Translations under genes and position numbers: made by a program
Shown: piece by piece, positions 18,138 through 26,682 of the stretch
How the letters are laid out: every line of letters begins with the position of its first letter
Position numbering within the stretch: the stretch's first letter is position 1
The notes under the pieces: generated by a model
What the model saw: only the letters and a program-made list of their open reading frames with translations
The model's database searches: none
Told to the model about the DNA's origin: nothing
Origin: Pseudomonas crudilactis
Lineage (GTDB): Bacteria > Pseudomonadota > Gammaproteobacteria > Pseudomonadales > Pseudomonadaceae
NCBI RefSeq assembly: GCF_013433315.1
Contig: NZ_WXVV01000003.1
Span: forward strand, 1-64,000
Length of the DNA: 64,000 nucleotides
Reading direction: 5' to 3'

Positions 18138-18943
18138 TGAAGTTGATGCTGGCTGAACCGTTCAAAAGCCTTTGGGCCGGGCGCGATCCGTTCGCCGAAG
18201 TCGAAGGCTTGCAGGGCGAGGTATACCGCGAGCTGGAAGCGCGTCGGACACTGCGCACGGAAGTCGACGGCAACGGCTTTTTCGTCAAGATCCACCGCGG
18301 CATCGGCTGGGGCGAAATCTTCAAAAACCTGCTGACTGCCAAGCTGCCGGTACTCGGCGCAGGCCAGGAGTGGCAAGCCATCCAGCGTCTGCGGGAAGTC
18401 GGCGTGCCTACCATGACCGCTGTTGCCTACGGCGAGAAGGGCAGCAACCCGGCGGATCAGCACTCGTTTATCGTCACCGAAGAACTGGCGCCGACCATCA
18501 GCCTTGAAGACTTTAGTATCGACTGGATCAAGCAGCCGCCGGAGCCAAAACTCAAGCGCGCGCTGATCGCTGAAGTCGCGCGCATGACCGGTATGATGCA
18601 CCGCGCCGGCGTCAATCACCGCGACTGCTACATCTGCCACTTCCTGTTGCACACCGATAAACCGGTGACGCCGGAAGATTTCAAACTCTCGGTGATCGAC
18701 CTGCACCGCGCCCAGACCCGAGCGAAGATCACTCAGCGCTGGCGCAACAAGGATCTGGCGGCGCTGTATTTCTCCGCGCTGGACATCGGCCTGACCCGCC
18801 GCGACAAACTGCGTTTCCTCAAAGGCTATTTCCAGCAACCGCTGCGCCAGATTCTGGCTGAAGAAGCGCCGCTGTTGAGCTGGCTGGAAGGCAAAGCGAA
18901 CAAACTCTATGCGCGTAAACAGCGCTACGGGGATGCGCTCTGA
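18137..18943 (+). CDS. waaP: LPS heptose (core) kinase WaaP
   Basis: A 268-residue kinase that phosphorylates heptose I of the inner core, a step known to be essential in P. aeruginosa. The ATP-site Lys is in FVKIHRG (Lys51) and the catalytic loop reads NHRDCYICHFLL with Asp163, the same number as the catalytic Asp reported for P. aeruginosa WaaP. A second acidic motif, VIDLHRAQ, corresponds to the DFG Asp. It overlaps waaG and the next gene by one base each. Confidence 0.96.
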   Translation: MKLMLAEPFKSLWAGRDPFAEVEGLQGEVYRELEARRTLRTEVDGNGFFVKIHRGIGWGEIFKNLLTAKLPVLGAGQEWQAIQRLREVGVPTMTAVAYGEKGSNPADQHSFIVTEELAPTISLEDFSIDWIKQPPEPKLKRALIAEVARMTGMMHRAGVNHRDCYICHFLLHTDKPVTPEDFKLSVIDLHRAQTRAKITQRWRNKDLAALYFSALDIGLTRRDKLRFLKGYFQQPLRQILAEEAPLLSWLEGKANKLYARKQRYGDAL

Positions 18944-19677
18944 TGGCGGGTTGGACGCTTGAGCCGCAATACAGCGAGCTCGCCGAAGACTTTGGCAGCC
19001 TCGAAGCCGTGTTTGCGTTGCAAGGTGAACGCCTGACCCGTGACCCGCTGTCGGAAGTCATCCGCGTGCAGCGCAATGGCGTCAACTATTACGTCAAACG
19101 CTATGTCGGTGCCGGTAAAGGCTTGCGTCGTTACCTCGGCAAGCCACGGGTGAAGATGGAATGGCAGAACCTCAAGCGCTTCGCCAAGTGGGGCATTCCC
19201 ACCGCTGAAGTGGTCGCCTGGGGCCTGGAACGACGTGGCGCGGCGTATGATCGCGGCGCCATGATCACCCGCGAATTGCCCAACACCGAAGACCTTTCGG
19301 CGCTTGCCGAGCGCAAGGATCCGAAGCTCAAGGATGGCGCCTGGGTCGACGCTGTCAGCCGGCAACTGGCCGGTTATACCCGGACGATGCATGATCACCG
19401 ATTTACCCATAACGATCTGAAATGGCGCAACCTGTTGATCGATGAGCAGGCGCGGATATTTCTGATCGATTGCCCTAACGGCGAGTTCTGGCGCGGCTTC
19501 TGGCTCAAGTATCGGATCACCAAGGATCTGGCCTGTCTCGATAAACTCGCCAAATACCACCTGTCCAATACCCAACGCCTGCGCTTCTATAAGCAATACC
19601 GCCAGTGCGATCGGCTTGATAGCGCCGACAAGAAACGGATTCGGCACGTGGTGAGATTTTTCGAGGGACGCGAATGA
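18943..19677 (+). CDS. LPS core kinase-like protein, InaA/Kdo-kinase family (PA5008-like)
   Basis: A 244-residue protein kinase-like fold protein. It has a candidate ATP Lys in YYVKRYVG (Lys52), the catalytic loop THNDLKWRNLLI (Asp158) and a metal-binding IDCPNG (Asp176), so all catalytic residues are kept and activity is likely. By position it corresponds to P. aeruginosa PA5008 (WapP), thought to phosphorylate a second core heptose; that transfer of function is inference. It is coupled to waaP (one-base overlap) and to the next gene (4 bp overlap). Confidence 0.88.
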   Translation: MAGWTLEPQYSELAEDFGSLEAVFALQGERLTRDPLSEVIRVQRNGVNYYVKRYVGAGKGLRRYLGKPRVKMEWQNLKRFAKWGIPTAEVVAWGLERRGAAYDRGAMITRELPNTEDLSALAERKDPKLKDGAWVDAVSRQLAGYTRTMHDHRFTHNDLKWRNLLIDEQARIFLIDCPNGEFWRGFWLKYRITKDLACLDKLAKYHLSNTQRLRFYKQYRQCDRLDSADKKRIRHVVRFFEGRE

Positions 19678-20426
19678 CTGATTTTCTCGCTGCTGAAGAC
19701 CGCGCGCTGCTTGAGCGTCACGGGCTGGGCACTTTTGATGCGCTATGGTCGAAACAACTTGAGGCTGTGGACGAACCCAATACCGCCCGTGGCGGTTGGA
19801 GCAGTGTCTTCCGTCTGGACCTGGAGGGGCAGGGTTATTACCTCAAGCGCCAGAGCAACTACCTGACGCGCACCTTGCACGCGCCTTTCGGCGAGCCCAG
19901 TTTTGCCCGCGAGTTTCGCAATATCAGTCGTTATCGCAAGCTCGGTATTCCAGCACTGCAGGCGGCGTTTTTCGGTGAGCGCAAGGTCGACGGCGAAGTT
20001 CGCGCGATCCTGCTAACCCGCGCGCTGGACGGCTGGAGCGATCTGGAGTCGCTCTTGCAGCGTTGGGCGCAGCTCAGTGCCGCAGAGCATTCGGCGATCC
20101 TCAAGGCCTGCGGATTGCTGGCGCGACATCTGCACGGTGTGCGTCAGGTGCACGGCTGCTTCTATCCCAAACATATTTTTCTGCGGGCTACCGGTGACGG
20201 GTATCAGGCGCAATTGATCGACCTGGAAAAAACCCGGCCTCTGTTGTTCGGCATGCGCGACCGGATCAAGGATCTGGAGCCGCTGCAACGCCGCGCGCCG
20301 GAATGGAACGAAGCGCAACTGCGTGAGTTGCTGGCGGCTTATCTCGATCAGTCGACCGATAGCACGTTGCTCGACAGCTGGCTCGGCCGGCTGACCGCGC
20401 GCCGTAGTCACAAGGAGACCCGCTGA
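19674..20426 (+). CDS. LPS kinase-like protein with non-canonical catalytic loop (PA5007-like), possible pseudokinase
   Basis: A 250-residue protein of the same kinase-like superfamily. It keeps a candidate ATP Lys (YYLKRQ, Lys59) and a DFG-like Asp (LIDLEKTRP, Asp183). The catalytic loop reads VHGCFYPKHIFL, with Cys162 where WaaP has its catalytic Asp163. It may be inactive and act as a scaffold, or use another residue. It overlaps both neighbours (4 bp and 1 bp), so it is made together with the active kinases. Positional counterpart of PA5007. Confidence 0.82.
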   Translation: MTDFLAAEDRALLERHGLGTFDALWSKQLEAVDEPNTARGGWSSVFRLDLEGQGYYLKRQSNYLTRTLHAPFGEPSFAREFRNISRYRKLGIPALQAAFFGERKVDGEVRAILLTRALDGWSDLESLLQRWAQLSAAEHSAILKACGLLARHLHGVRQVHGCFYPKHIFLRATGDGYQAQLIDLEKTRPLLFGMRDRIKDLEPLQRRAPEWNEAQLRELLAAYLDQSTDSTLLDSWLGRLTARRSHKETR

Positions 20427-21877
20427 TGCAATTGTCCGAGCTGGCCGCTGTCGGGCGAGCCCCGCAACTGCCGCTGACGGTGACTCTGGCTGATGCCGCT
20501 GGCAGTGCGGATCTGCAATTGCTGAGTCTGCTGCGAGTCCTGCCGGGGCAGCGTTACGTTGGCGCCGGTGTCTGGCGCGGGCGTCCGGTGCTGGCCAAAT
20601 TGCTGGTGGGCGCTAAGGCTGCCCGACATTTCCAGCGCGAGCTGGAAGGCGTGCGCTTGCTGGCCGCGCAAGGCATGACGACACCGTTACTGCTGGCCGA
20701 TGGTTTGAAAAATGGCGAAGGTGGCTGGCTGCTGTTCGATTTCCTTGAGGGTGCCGAAAGCCTCGGCGATGCCTGGGGGAAAGTCGAGTCGCTACCGGTA
20801 TTGGCCGACGAGCAATCGGCGGTGTTGGCCGAGGCGCTGGGCGCCATTGCACAGTTGCACGGCAAGGGGCTTTGGCAGGAAGACCTGCATCTGGACAATC
20901 TGCTGCGTCACGGCGGCCAGTTGTACTTGATTGACGGTGCCGGTATTTGTGCCGAGACCGCCGGCCAGCCGCTATCGCGACAAAAAGTCCTGGAAAACCT
21001 CGGGGTGTTTTTCGCCCAGTTACCCAAGGCGCTGGAGCCGTTCACTGAAGAGCTGCTGGTGTATTACCTGTTGAGCAACAGCGAACACGCGTTGCCGCTG
21101 GAAGCCTTGCAGAAACAGATCGACAAAGTGCGTCGCTGGCGTTTGAAAGACTTCCTGATCAAGGTCGGTCGCGAGTGCACGCTATTCAGTGTGCAGCGTG
21201 GAGCGTTCGCTCTGCGCGCGATCCGTCGCGAAGAAGAATCAGCCATGCTGCCGGTACTGGAGCAAGCCGATGCGTTGCTCGATCAGGGCCATCTGTACAA
21301 GACCGGTGGTGCGGCGAGCGTCGGCAAGGTTCAGGCCGGTGCGCGCACGCTGGTCATCAAGCGCTACAACATCAAGGGTTTTGCGCATTGGCTCAAGCGT
21401 TTCTGGCGGCCGAGTCGGGCGTGGCATTCGTGGCGCGAAGGCAATCGCCTGGCGTTCCTCGGGATCGCCACGCCCAAGCCGCTGGCGGTACTGGAAAAGC
21501 GCTTCTTGTGGCTGCGCAGTCGTGCGTATCTGGTGACTGAGTTCCTTTCGGGGCCGGATATCATCGAGCGCTTTGCGCCGTATGTTGAAAATGGCCAGGC
21601 ACCGGAAGCGGAGCTGCAGGCGCTGGATCAGTTGTTCGCCAGATTGATTGACGAGCGCATCAGCCACGGCGACTTCAAGGGGCATAATCTGTTCTGGCAG
21701 CAGGATCGCTGGGCGCTGATCGATCTTGACTCGATGTGTCAGCATGGATCGGTCGGCAGTTTCGCGCCGGCCTATGCCCGTGACCGTGCGCGATTCATGC
21801 GCAACTGGCCGGAAAGCAGCGCACTGTACAAGGTCATAGATCAGCGTTTGCCCAAAGAGATCTCCAGCGCGGTCTGA
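20426..21877 (+). CDS. Tandem double kinase-like LPS core protein (PA5006-like)
   Basis: A 483-residue protein made of two kinase-like halves. The first (about 40-200) has the catalytic loop QEDLHLDNLL (Asp153) and YLIDGAG (Asp170). The second (about 290-470) has an ATP Lys in VIKRYN (Lys312), the loop SHGDFKGHNLF (Asp416) and ALIDLDS (Asp433). Both halves keep the key acids, so two phosphotransfer sites are possible. It ends the overlapping waaF-to-here run; 124 bp follow before the next gene. Its partner sugars are unknown. It matches PA5006 by position and double-domain form. Confidence 0.85.
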   Translation: MQLSELAAVGRAPQLPLTVTLADAAGSADLQLLSLLRVLPGQRYVGAGVWRGRPVLAKLLVGAKAARHFQRELEGVRLLAAQGMTTPLLLADGLKNGEGGWLLFDFLEGAESLGDAWGKVESLPVLADEQSAVLAEALGAIAQLHGKGLWQEDLHLDNLLRHGGQLYLIDGAGICAETAGQPLSRQKVLENLGVFFAQLPKALEPFTEELLVYYLLSNSEHALPLEALQKQIDKVRRWRLKDFLIKVGRECTLFSVQRGAFALRAIRREEESAMLPVLEQADALLDQGHLYKTGGAASVGKVQAGARTLVIKRYNIKGFAHWLKRFWRPSRAWHSWREGNRLAFLGIATPKPLAVLEKRFLWLRSRAYLVTEFLSGPDIIERFAPYVENGQAPEAELQALDQLFARLIDERISHGDFKGHNLFWQQDRWALIDLDSMCQHGSVGSFAPAYARDRARFMRNWPESSALYKVIDQRLPKEISSAV

Positions 21878-22001
21878 GTCAAACCACTACAGCAGTAGAG
21901 GACAAGATTCAGCGACTTGTCCTACAGCTTCTCCAGAAGTCATGAACTGTGCCCCGTTCAGCCCCGATGCTAATTTGCCCAACGACCTTGGAGGGCAGAT
22001 A

Positions 22002-22337
22002 TTGATCATTAAAAAAGCTGCAATGTTGGCTGCAATTTCCTGGCTTTTAGTTGGCTGCGGCAGTGTTCTGACCGTACTGCAGGACGATGCCGATGTCGCT
22101 CGGGACATGCGCAAGCAGAAAACCTACTGCCAATCCATCCCTCATATTTACAGTGGTCTGGCCTTCGACTTCTGCGTATTGAACGCGCCTCCTGATCCCA
22201 GCGGATTTCTTGTGCCATTCGTGCTGCTGGACCTGCCATTGTCCGCTGTATTCGATACAGTAGCGCTGCCCTATACGGTTTATCGTCAGGTCACCCACGG
22301 TAACCTTGGTATTTACTGGCGCAAGGGCGGTTATTGA
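22002..22337 (+). CDS. YceK/YidQ-like small lipoprotein
   Basis: A 111-residue lipoprotein. The TTG at 22002 is preceded by GGAGGGCAG and gives a compact signal peptide (MIIKKAAMLAAISWLLVGC) ending at a lipobox Cys; an upstream ATG at 21942 would place 20 unlikely residues in front. The mature part has PFVLLDLPLSAVFDTVALPY, the hallmark of the YceK/DUF1375 family, whose role is unknown. It lies between the kinase run and the carbamoyltransferase on the same strand and may be read with the former. Confidence 0.8.
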   Translation: MIIKKAAMLAAISWLLVGCGSVLTVLQDDADVARDMRKQKTYCQSIPHIYSGLAFDFCVLNAPPDPSGFLVPFVLLDLPLSAVFDTVALPYTVYRQVTHGNLGIYWRKGGY

Positions 22338-22404
22338 GGCACAGGGCAAGGTTTCTCCGAACCATTCACCCTGGGGCAATCGCGCAGGGTAATTCCCCAC
22401 TCGT

Positions 22405-22420
22405 TTACGCTATAATCCCG
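22405..22420 (+). promoter_or_regulatory. Sigma-70-like -10 element upstream of the carbamoyltransferase gene
   Basis: A consensus TATAAT at 22409-22414 is followed by a GC-rich CCCGCCC stretch. No good -35 match is visible at 16-18 bp. It lies 95 bp upstream of the GTG start at 22509, leaving a leader of about 85 nt that contains short palindromes (CTCGCCGTGTGCGAG and GGCGCATCGCGCC). Confidence 0.45.
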
Positions 22421-22508
22421 CCCTTTAGCTGTCACTCGCCGTGTGCGAGGGCACATCAATATTCAAGGCGCATCGCGCCTGCACGCAGACTAAAGAGGCT
22501 AGACCCCT

Positions 22509-24263
22509 GTGGCATTGACGATTCTTGGCCTGTCCGGCGCCCTTAGCCATGACCCTTCAGCAGCCTTGTACATCGACGGCAAGCTGGTGGCGGCGGCTGA
22601 AGAAGAGCGTTTCGTACGTGATAAGCATGCAAAGAACCGCATGCCCTACGAATCGGCGAAGTTCTGTCTTGAACAGGCCGGCATCAAGCCGTCCGATGTT
22701 GACGTGGTTGCGATTCCATTTGCTCCGATCAGTCTGTTCGGCAAGGCGCGCTGGCACTACGCCAAGCGTTACTGGTACGCGCCGGATCGAGCCCTTGATG
22801 CGATCCTGATGGGTAACCGTCGCTACAAGCGCTATCGCAACAAGATCGTCTGGTGCCTGGAGCAATTGGGTTTCGATCCGAAAAAGATCAAGATCGAGCC
22901 GGTCGAGCACCACTTGGCTCACGCCTCCAGCGCCTACCACTGCTCCGGTTTCAAAGAGAAAACCGCGATCCTCGGCATCGACGGCAAGGGCGAGTACGCC
23001 ACGACCTTTTTCGGCTACGGCGAAAACGGCAAGATCCACAAGATCAAGGAATTCTTCGATCCGGACTCTCTCGGCGGCCTGTACGGTGCGATCACCGAAT
23101 TCCTCGGTTTCGAGATGCTCGACGGTGAGTTCAAGGTCATGGGCATGGCGCCGTACGGTGACGCCAGCAAGTACGACTTCTCGCGTCTGGCCTCGTTCGA
23201 GAACGGTGAGCTGGTGATCAACACCGACTACGCCAACGTCATCGGCCTGCGTCGCTACAAAGAGAAGGGCAAAGGCTTCTACTTCTCGCCGAAGCTGATC
23301 GAATGGCTGGGCCCGAAACGCGAAGGCGATATCGCTGACGAGCCGTACATCCACTACGCCGCGAGCATGCAAGCGCTGTTCGAGAAACTGGCGTTGCAGA
23401 TGATCGACCACTACCTGGGCGATGTGCTCAAGGAAACCGGCAAGCTGGCATTCGCCGGTGGCTGTGCGTTGAACGTCAAACTGAACCAGAAAATCATCGC
23501 CCGCGACGACATCAAAGAGCTGTTCGTGCAACCGGCATCCGGCGATGCCGGCACTGCGGTCGGCGCCGCTGCCTACGTGTCGCACGCTCGTGGCGTGCCG
23601 GTCGAGAAGATGGAGCACGTCTACCTCGGCCCGTCGTACAGCAACGAAGACGTGATCGCCGCCTGCGCCCGTCACGAGAACAAGCCGGCCTGGCGCAAGC
23701 TCGACAACATGCCGGAGCAGATCGCCAAGATCATGGTCGATGGCAACCCCGTGGCCTGGTTCCAGGGGCGCATGGAGTTCGGTCCGCGCGCACTCGGCGG
23801 TCGTTCGATCATCGGTTGCCCGAGCGTGGCCGGCGTGGCTGACCGGATCAACCACCAGATCAAGTTCCGCGAGCGCTGGAGGCCTTTCTGCCCGTCGATG
23901 CTCGACACCGTCGCGCCGCAAATGATCAAGATCGATCACCCGGCACCGTTCATGACCTTCACCTTCGAAGTGGCTGATGAGTGGAAGACCCGCGTGCCGG
24001 AAGTTGTCCACGAAGATGGCACCTCTCGCGCCCAGGTGCTCAAGCGCGAATACAACCCGCGCTACTACGACATGATGAAAGCGCTGGAAAATCTGACCGG
24101 TAATGGTGTGTCGCTGAACACCTCGCTCAACCGTCGTGGCGAACCGATGATCTGCTCGCCGACCGACGCGCTGAACATGTTTTTCGGCTCGGATCTGGAA
24201 TACCTGATCATGGAAGATATTCTGGTCGTAAAAGAGGGTGTAAAAGGATACGAACTTGACTGA
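22509..24263 (+). CDS. Carbamoyltransferase of the NodU/CmcH/TobZ family
   Basis: A 584-residue two-domain enzyme. The N-terminal Kae1-like domain has GLSGALSHDPSAAL and VEHHLAHASSAY, whose His residues bind metal. The C-terminal YrdC-like domain has EFGPRALGGRSIIG and NTSLNRRGEPM. The family makes carbamoyl-AMP from carbamoyl phosphate and ATP and passes the carbamoyl group to a sugar hydroxyl. In P. aeruginosa the inner-core heptose II is 7-O-carbamoylated, and PA5005, in the same place, is the likely enzyme, so that role is inferred here. It starts at GTG 22509 and overlaps the next gene by 8 bp. Confidence 0.92.
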   Translation: MALTILGLSGALSHDPSAALYIDGKLVAAAEEERFVRDKHAKNRMPYESAKFCLEQAGIKPSDVDVVAIPFAPISLFGKARWHYAKRYWYAPDRALDAILMGNRRYKRYRNKIVWCLEQLGFDPKKIKIEPVEHHLAHASSAYHCSGFKEKTAILGIDGKGEYATTFFGYGENGKIHKIKEFFDPDSLGGLYGAITEFLGFEMLDGEFKVMGMAPYGDASKYDFSRLASFENGELVINTDYANVIGLRRYKEKGKGFYFSPKLIEWLGPKREGDIADEPYIHYAASMQALFEKLALQMIDHYLGDVLKETGKLAFAGGCALNVKLNQKIIARDDIKELFVQPASGDAGTAVGAAAYVSHARGVPVEKMEHVYLGPSYSNEDVIAACARHENKPAWRKLDNMPEQIAKIMVDGNPVAWFQGRMEFGPRALGGRSIIGCPSVAGVADRINHQIKFRERWRPFCPSMLDTVAPQMIKIDHPAPFMTFTFEVADEWKTRVPEVVHEDGTSRAQVLKREYNPRYYDMMKALENLTGNGVSLNTSLNRRGEPMICSPTDALNMFFGSDLEYLIMEDILVVKEGVKGYELD

Positions 24264-25164
24264 AACACTGATCAGCGTCGTCATTCCTGTTTACAACTAT
24301 GCGCGAACCCTGCCCCGTGCAGTGGAGTCGGTGTTGGCGCAGTTGGATGAGGCGACGGCCGATCTGCTGGTCATCGACGATGGGTCGACGGACGAGACGC
24401 CTGAGGTGGTGGAGACGCTTCTGCTCAAGCATGGCGGGCGTTTTCGTGCGTTACGTAAAAGCAATGGCGGTTTGTCTACCGTGCGCAATCGGGGGCTGGA
24501 GGAGACGACCGGGCGGTTTCTGGTTTTCCTCGATTCCGATGACGAAATGGCGCCCGGCGCGCTGGCTGCGCTTTCACAGCATATTGTCAGCAACCCGCAA
24601 AGCCGGATGGTCATTGGCGCCCACTGGTCGGTGTTTGCCGACGGCAGGCGCAGCTTGCAGTCCGTCAAGCCCTTGCCGTTGACGGCCCGGCAATGTTTGC
24701 AGGGCTACCTGCTGGACAAGACCGTATCGATATCCAACGGCGCCTGCGCGATGCATCGAGACGTGTTCCAGCCCGGTAATTATCCTGAGCACTTGCGCAA
24801 TGTCGAGGATCTGCCGGTGTTTGCCCAAGTGCTGGCGCGCTTCCCTTGCAGCGTTTTGGACAAGCCTCTGGCGCTGATCTACAAGCACGCCGACAGCATG
24901 CGTCATGATTTGCGCCAGAGCCTCGCTGCGGGTACGGAGCAGGTCGTGAGTGAGGTGTTTTCCAGTCAACGCATGCCTCAAGAGATGCACGACCTGCGTC
25001 AGGCATTTCTCGCGCAGCGCTGCCTGTCCCTTTTTCGCGACTGTTACTCCCACGGCGAATACGCTCTGGCCAAGGGCTTTTATTTTCAGGCATTGCGTGC
25101 AGACTGGCGCACGTTTTCGCGTTGGTCGTACACTCGCAAAGCTTTGCGGCTGCTGTTTCGGTAG
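24256..25164 (+). CDS. Family 2 glycosyltransferase
   Basis: A 302-residue GT-A fold enzyme with the GT2 opening LISVVIPVYNYARTLPRAVE, LVIDDGSTDETPE, the NGGLSTVRNRGLE segment and the metal-binding DxD-like FLDSDDEM at about residue 95. No membrane span is seen, so it probably acts at the inner face of the inner membrane. The TTG start at 24256 lies within the carbamoyltransferase gene (8 bp overlap), showing translational coupling; it probably adds a sugar to the LPS core. Donor and acceptor are unknown. Confidence 0.87.
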   Translation: MTETLISVVIPVYNYARTLPRAVESVLAQLDEATADLLVIDDGSTDETPEVVETLLLKHGGRFRALRKSNGGLSTVRNRGLEETTGRFLVFLDSDDEMAPGALAALSQHIVSNPQSRMVIGAHWSVFADGRRSLQSVKPLPLTARQCLQGYLLDKTVSISNGACAMHRDVFQPGNYPEHLRNVEDLPVFAQVLARFPCSVLDKPLALIYKHADSMRHDLRQSLAAGTEQVVSEVFSSQRMPQEMHDLRQAFLAQRCLSLFRDCYSHGEYALAKGFYFQALRADWRTFSRWSYTRKALRLLFR

Positions 25165-25219
25165 ATGGTTCGTGATGAACAGGCGCGTAATTTGTAACGC
25201 GTGTCGATGAGGTGACTGG

Positions 25220-26680
25220 GTGAAAGGTACGGGCAGTAAAGTGGCAACTCGAGTCTCCAGAATCATCGATGAATACCCGGTCTGGCTGGCATTTTCTGGC
25301 AGTGTCCTGCTCTCGCTGATTGCGGTTCTGGGGACTGCGACAGTCGGGCGAGATGCGGCGCTGTACATTGATATCGCGCAGCAAGTTACCGAGCAAGGGC
25401 CCAATGTGGCCTGGGCAGCTTTCGATTGGCCATGGTTCTCCTTTCTGCTGGCTGGTACGCATACCGTGCTGCGGTTACCTCTGGAGCTGAGTGCCTATCT
25501 CTGGTGTGGGCTGTTCTTTGCTGGCACCAGCGCGCTGATGGTGGACTGCGTCCGCCAGCGTTCTCCCCACGTCACCCGTTGGGCTTGCCTGGTGGTGCTG
25601 GCAATGCCGGCGGTCAATGCCTTTCGCAACGACATCATTCGTGAATGCGGTTTCTGGTTTTTCTGCACGCTGACGCTGTGGCTAGCGCTGCGCTGGCAGG
25701 CTCGGGGCGGCTGGCTGCGTGCGGCCTTGATTCATCTGGCAATTGTCGCGGCGGCCTTGTTCCGGCTCGAGGCCTTGTTGCTGGTACCTGCGTTGGCATT
25801 GTGGCAACTGCCCAATCTGTGGTCGTCGGCCAGGCGCGTGCAATTCTTTCAGTACTCACTGTTGCCGGTTCTGGGGCTACTGGCCGTCTCGGTGTCAGGT
25901 GTGCTCCTGTCCGCCCGCGTAATGCTTTATCTGGACATGATCGCACCTCATGGTGTGCTGTCTTCGTTTCAGATGTTGTGCGACCAGTTTGCCAATTCGC
26001 TCATCAACAAGTATTCCCAGGACGAGGCCGGGCGGATCATTTTCTTCGGCATTCTGGCGACCATGACCATCAGTTTCGTGAAGTTGATGGGGCCTTTCGC
26101 CGTTCCGTTCGTTCTGCGTCGCAACTGGGGCGTGTTGGGCATTTACTGGCGTGACTATCGCCCCTTCGCCTGGGCGGCGTTGCTGTATCTGGTGGTGCTG
26201 GTGCTGTTTTTCATCAAGCAACAGTTCATGAATACGCGCTACCTGAGCTTTTTGAATCTGTTGTTCGTACCAGTGCTGGCGATGGGGCTGGCGGCGTTTG
26301 TTCGCGAGTTTCCGCGTTTGGGCAAGTGGCTGGTGATCGTCGGCTTGCTGGTGATGCTGTCTAACGTCATTTCCTCCGGTGCCGGCAAAACCCACTACGT
26401 CGAGGCGGGTCGTTGGGTGTCCACCCATGTCGAACCGGGCGCGCCGACTTATTTCGAGGACGGGCGGATCAGCTATTACGCCGGTCGCGGCTACGCGATG
26501 CCAGTCCTGACCCAGGAAGAGGCCATGTCGGCGGCTCATGCCGGCGACTACCGCTATTTCGTCATCGAGGCGAAAGGGGAGGAACCGTGGCTGAATGAGT
26601 GGCTGGTTGCGCACCAGTTGCGCATCATCGAGCACTTCGCCAACCGTAAAGGCGCCACGGTGGTAGTCATCGGCCGCTAG
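25220..26680 (+). CDS. Polytopic membrane glycosyltransferase-like protein (GT-C/ArnT-like)
   Basis: A 486-residue integral membrane protein with about ten hydrophobic segments. The first loop after TM1 has GRDAALYIDIAQQ, where the Asp matches the catalytic acidic residue of GT-C (GT39/GT83) enzymes that use polyprenyl-phosphate sugars. FRNDIIRECGFWF and FRLEALLLVPAL resemble the family's cytoplasmic and TM patterns. A short periplasmic C-terminal domain (about 400-486) follows. It would decorate LPS on the periplasmic side. Start is GTG at 25220, 55 bp after the GT2 gene. Its 3' end meets a convergent gene with only 2 bp between stops. Confidence 0.7.
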   Translation: MKGTGSKVATRVSRIIDEYPVWLAFSGSVLLSLIAVLGTATVGRDAALYIDIAQQVTEQGPNVAWAAFDWPWFSFLLAGTHTVLRLPLELSAYLWCGLFFAGTSALMVDCVRQRSPHVTRWACLVVLAMPAVNAFRNDIIRECGFWFFCTLTLWLALRWQARGGWLRAALIHLAIVAAALFRLEALLLVPALALWQLPNLWSSARRVQFFQYSLLPVLGLLAVSVSGVLLSARVMLYLDMIAPHGVLSSFQMLCDQFANSLINKYSQDEAGRIIFFGILATMTISFVKLMGPFAVPFVLRRNWGVLGIYWRDYRPFAWAALLYLVVLVLFFIKQQFMNTRYLSFLNLLFVPVLAMGLAAFVREFPRLGKWLVIVGLLVMLSNVISSGAGKTHYVEAGRWVSTHVEPGAPTYFEDGRISYYAGRGYAMPVLTQEEAMSAAHAGDYRYFVIEAKGEEPWLNEWLVAHQLRIIEHFANRKGATVVVIGR

Positions 26681-26682
26681 GG

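Noticed and set aside
25220..26680. The polytopic protein as the O-antigen ligase WaaL
   Set aside because: The early RDAALYIDIA loop and overall layout fit GT-C enzymes better, and the large periplasmic loop motifs of WaaL are not apparent; the possibility stays open.
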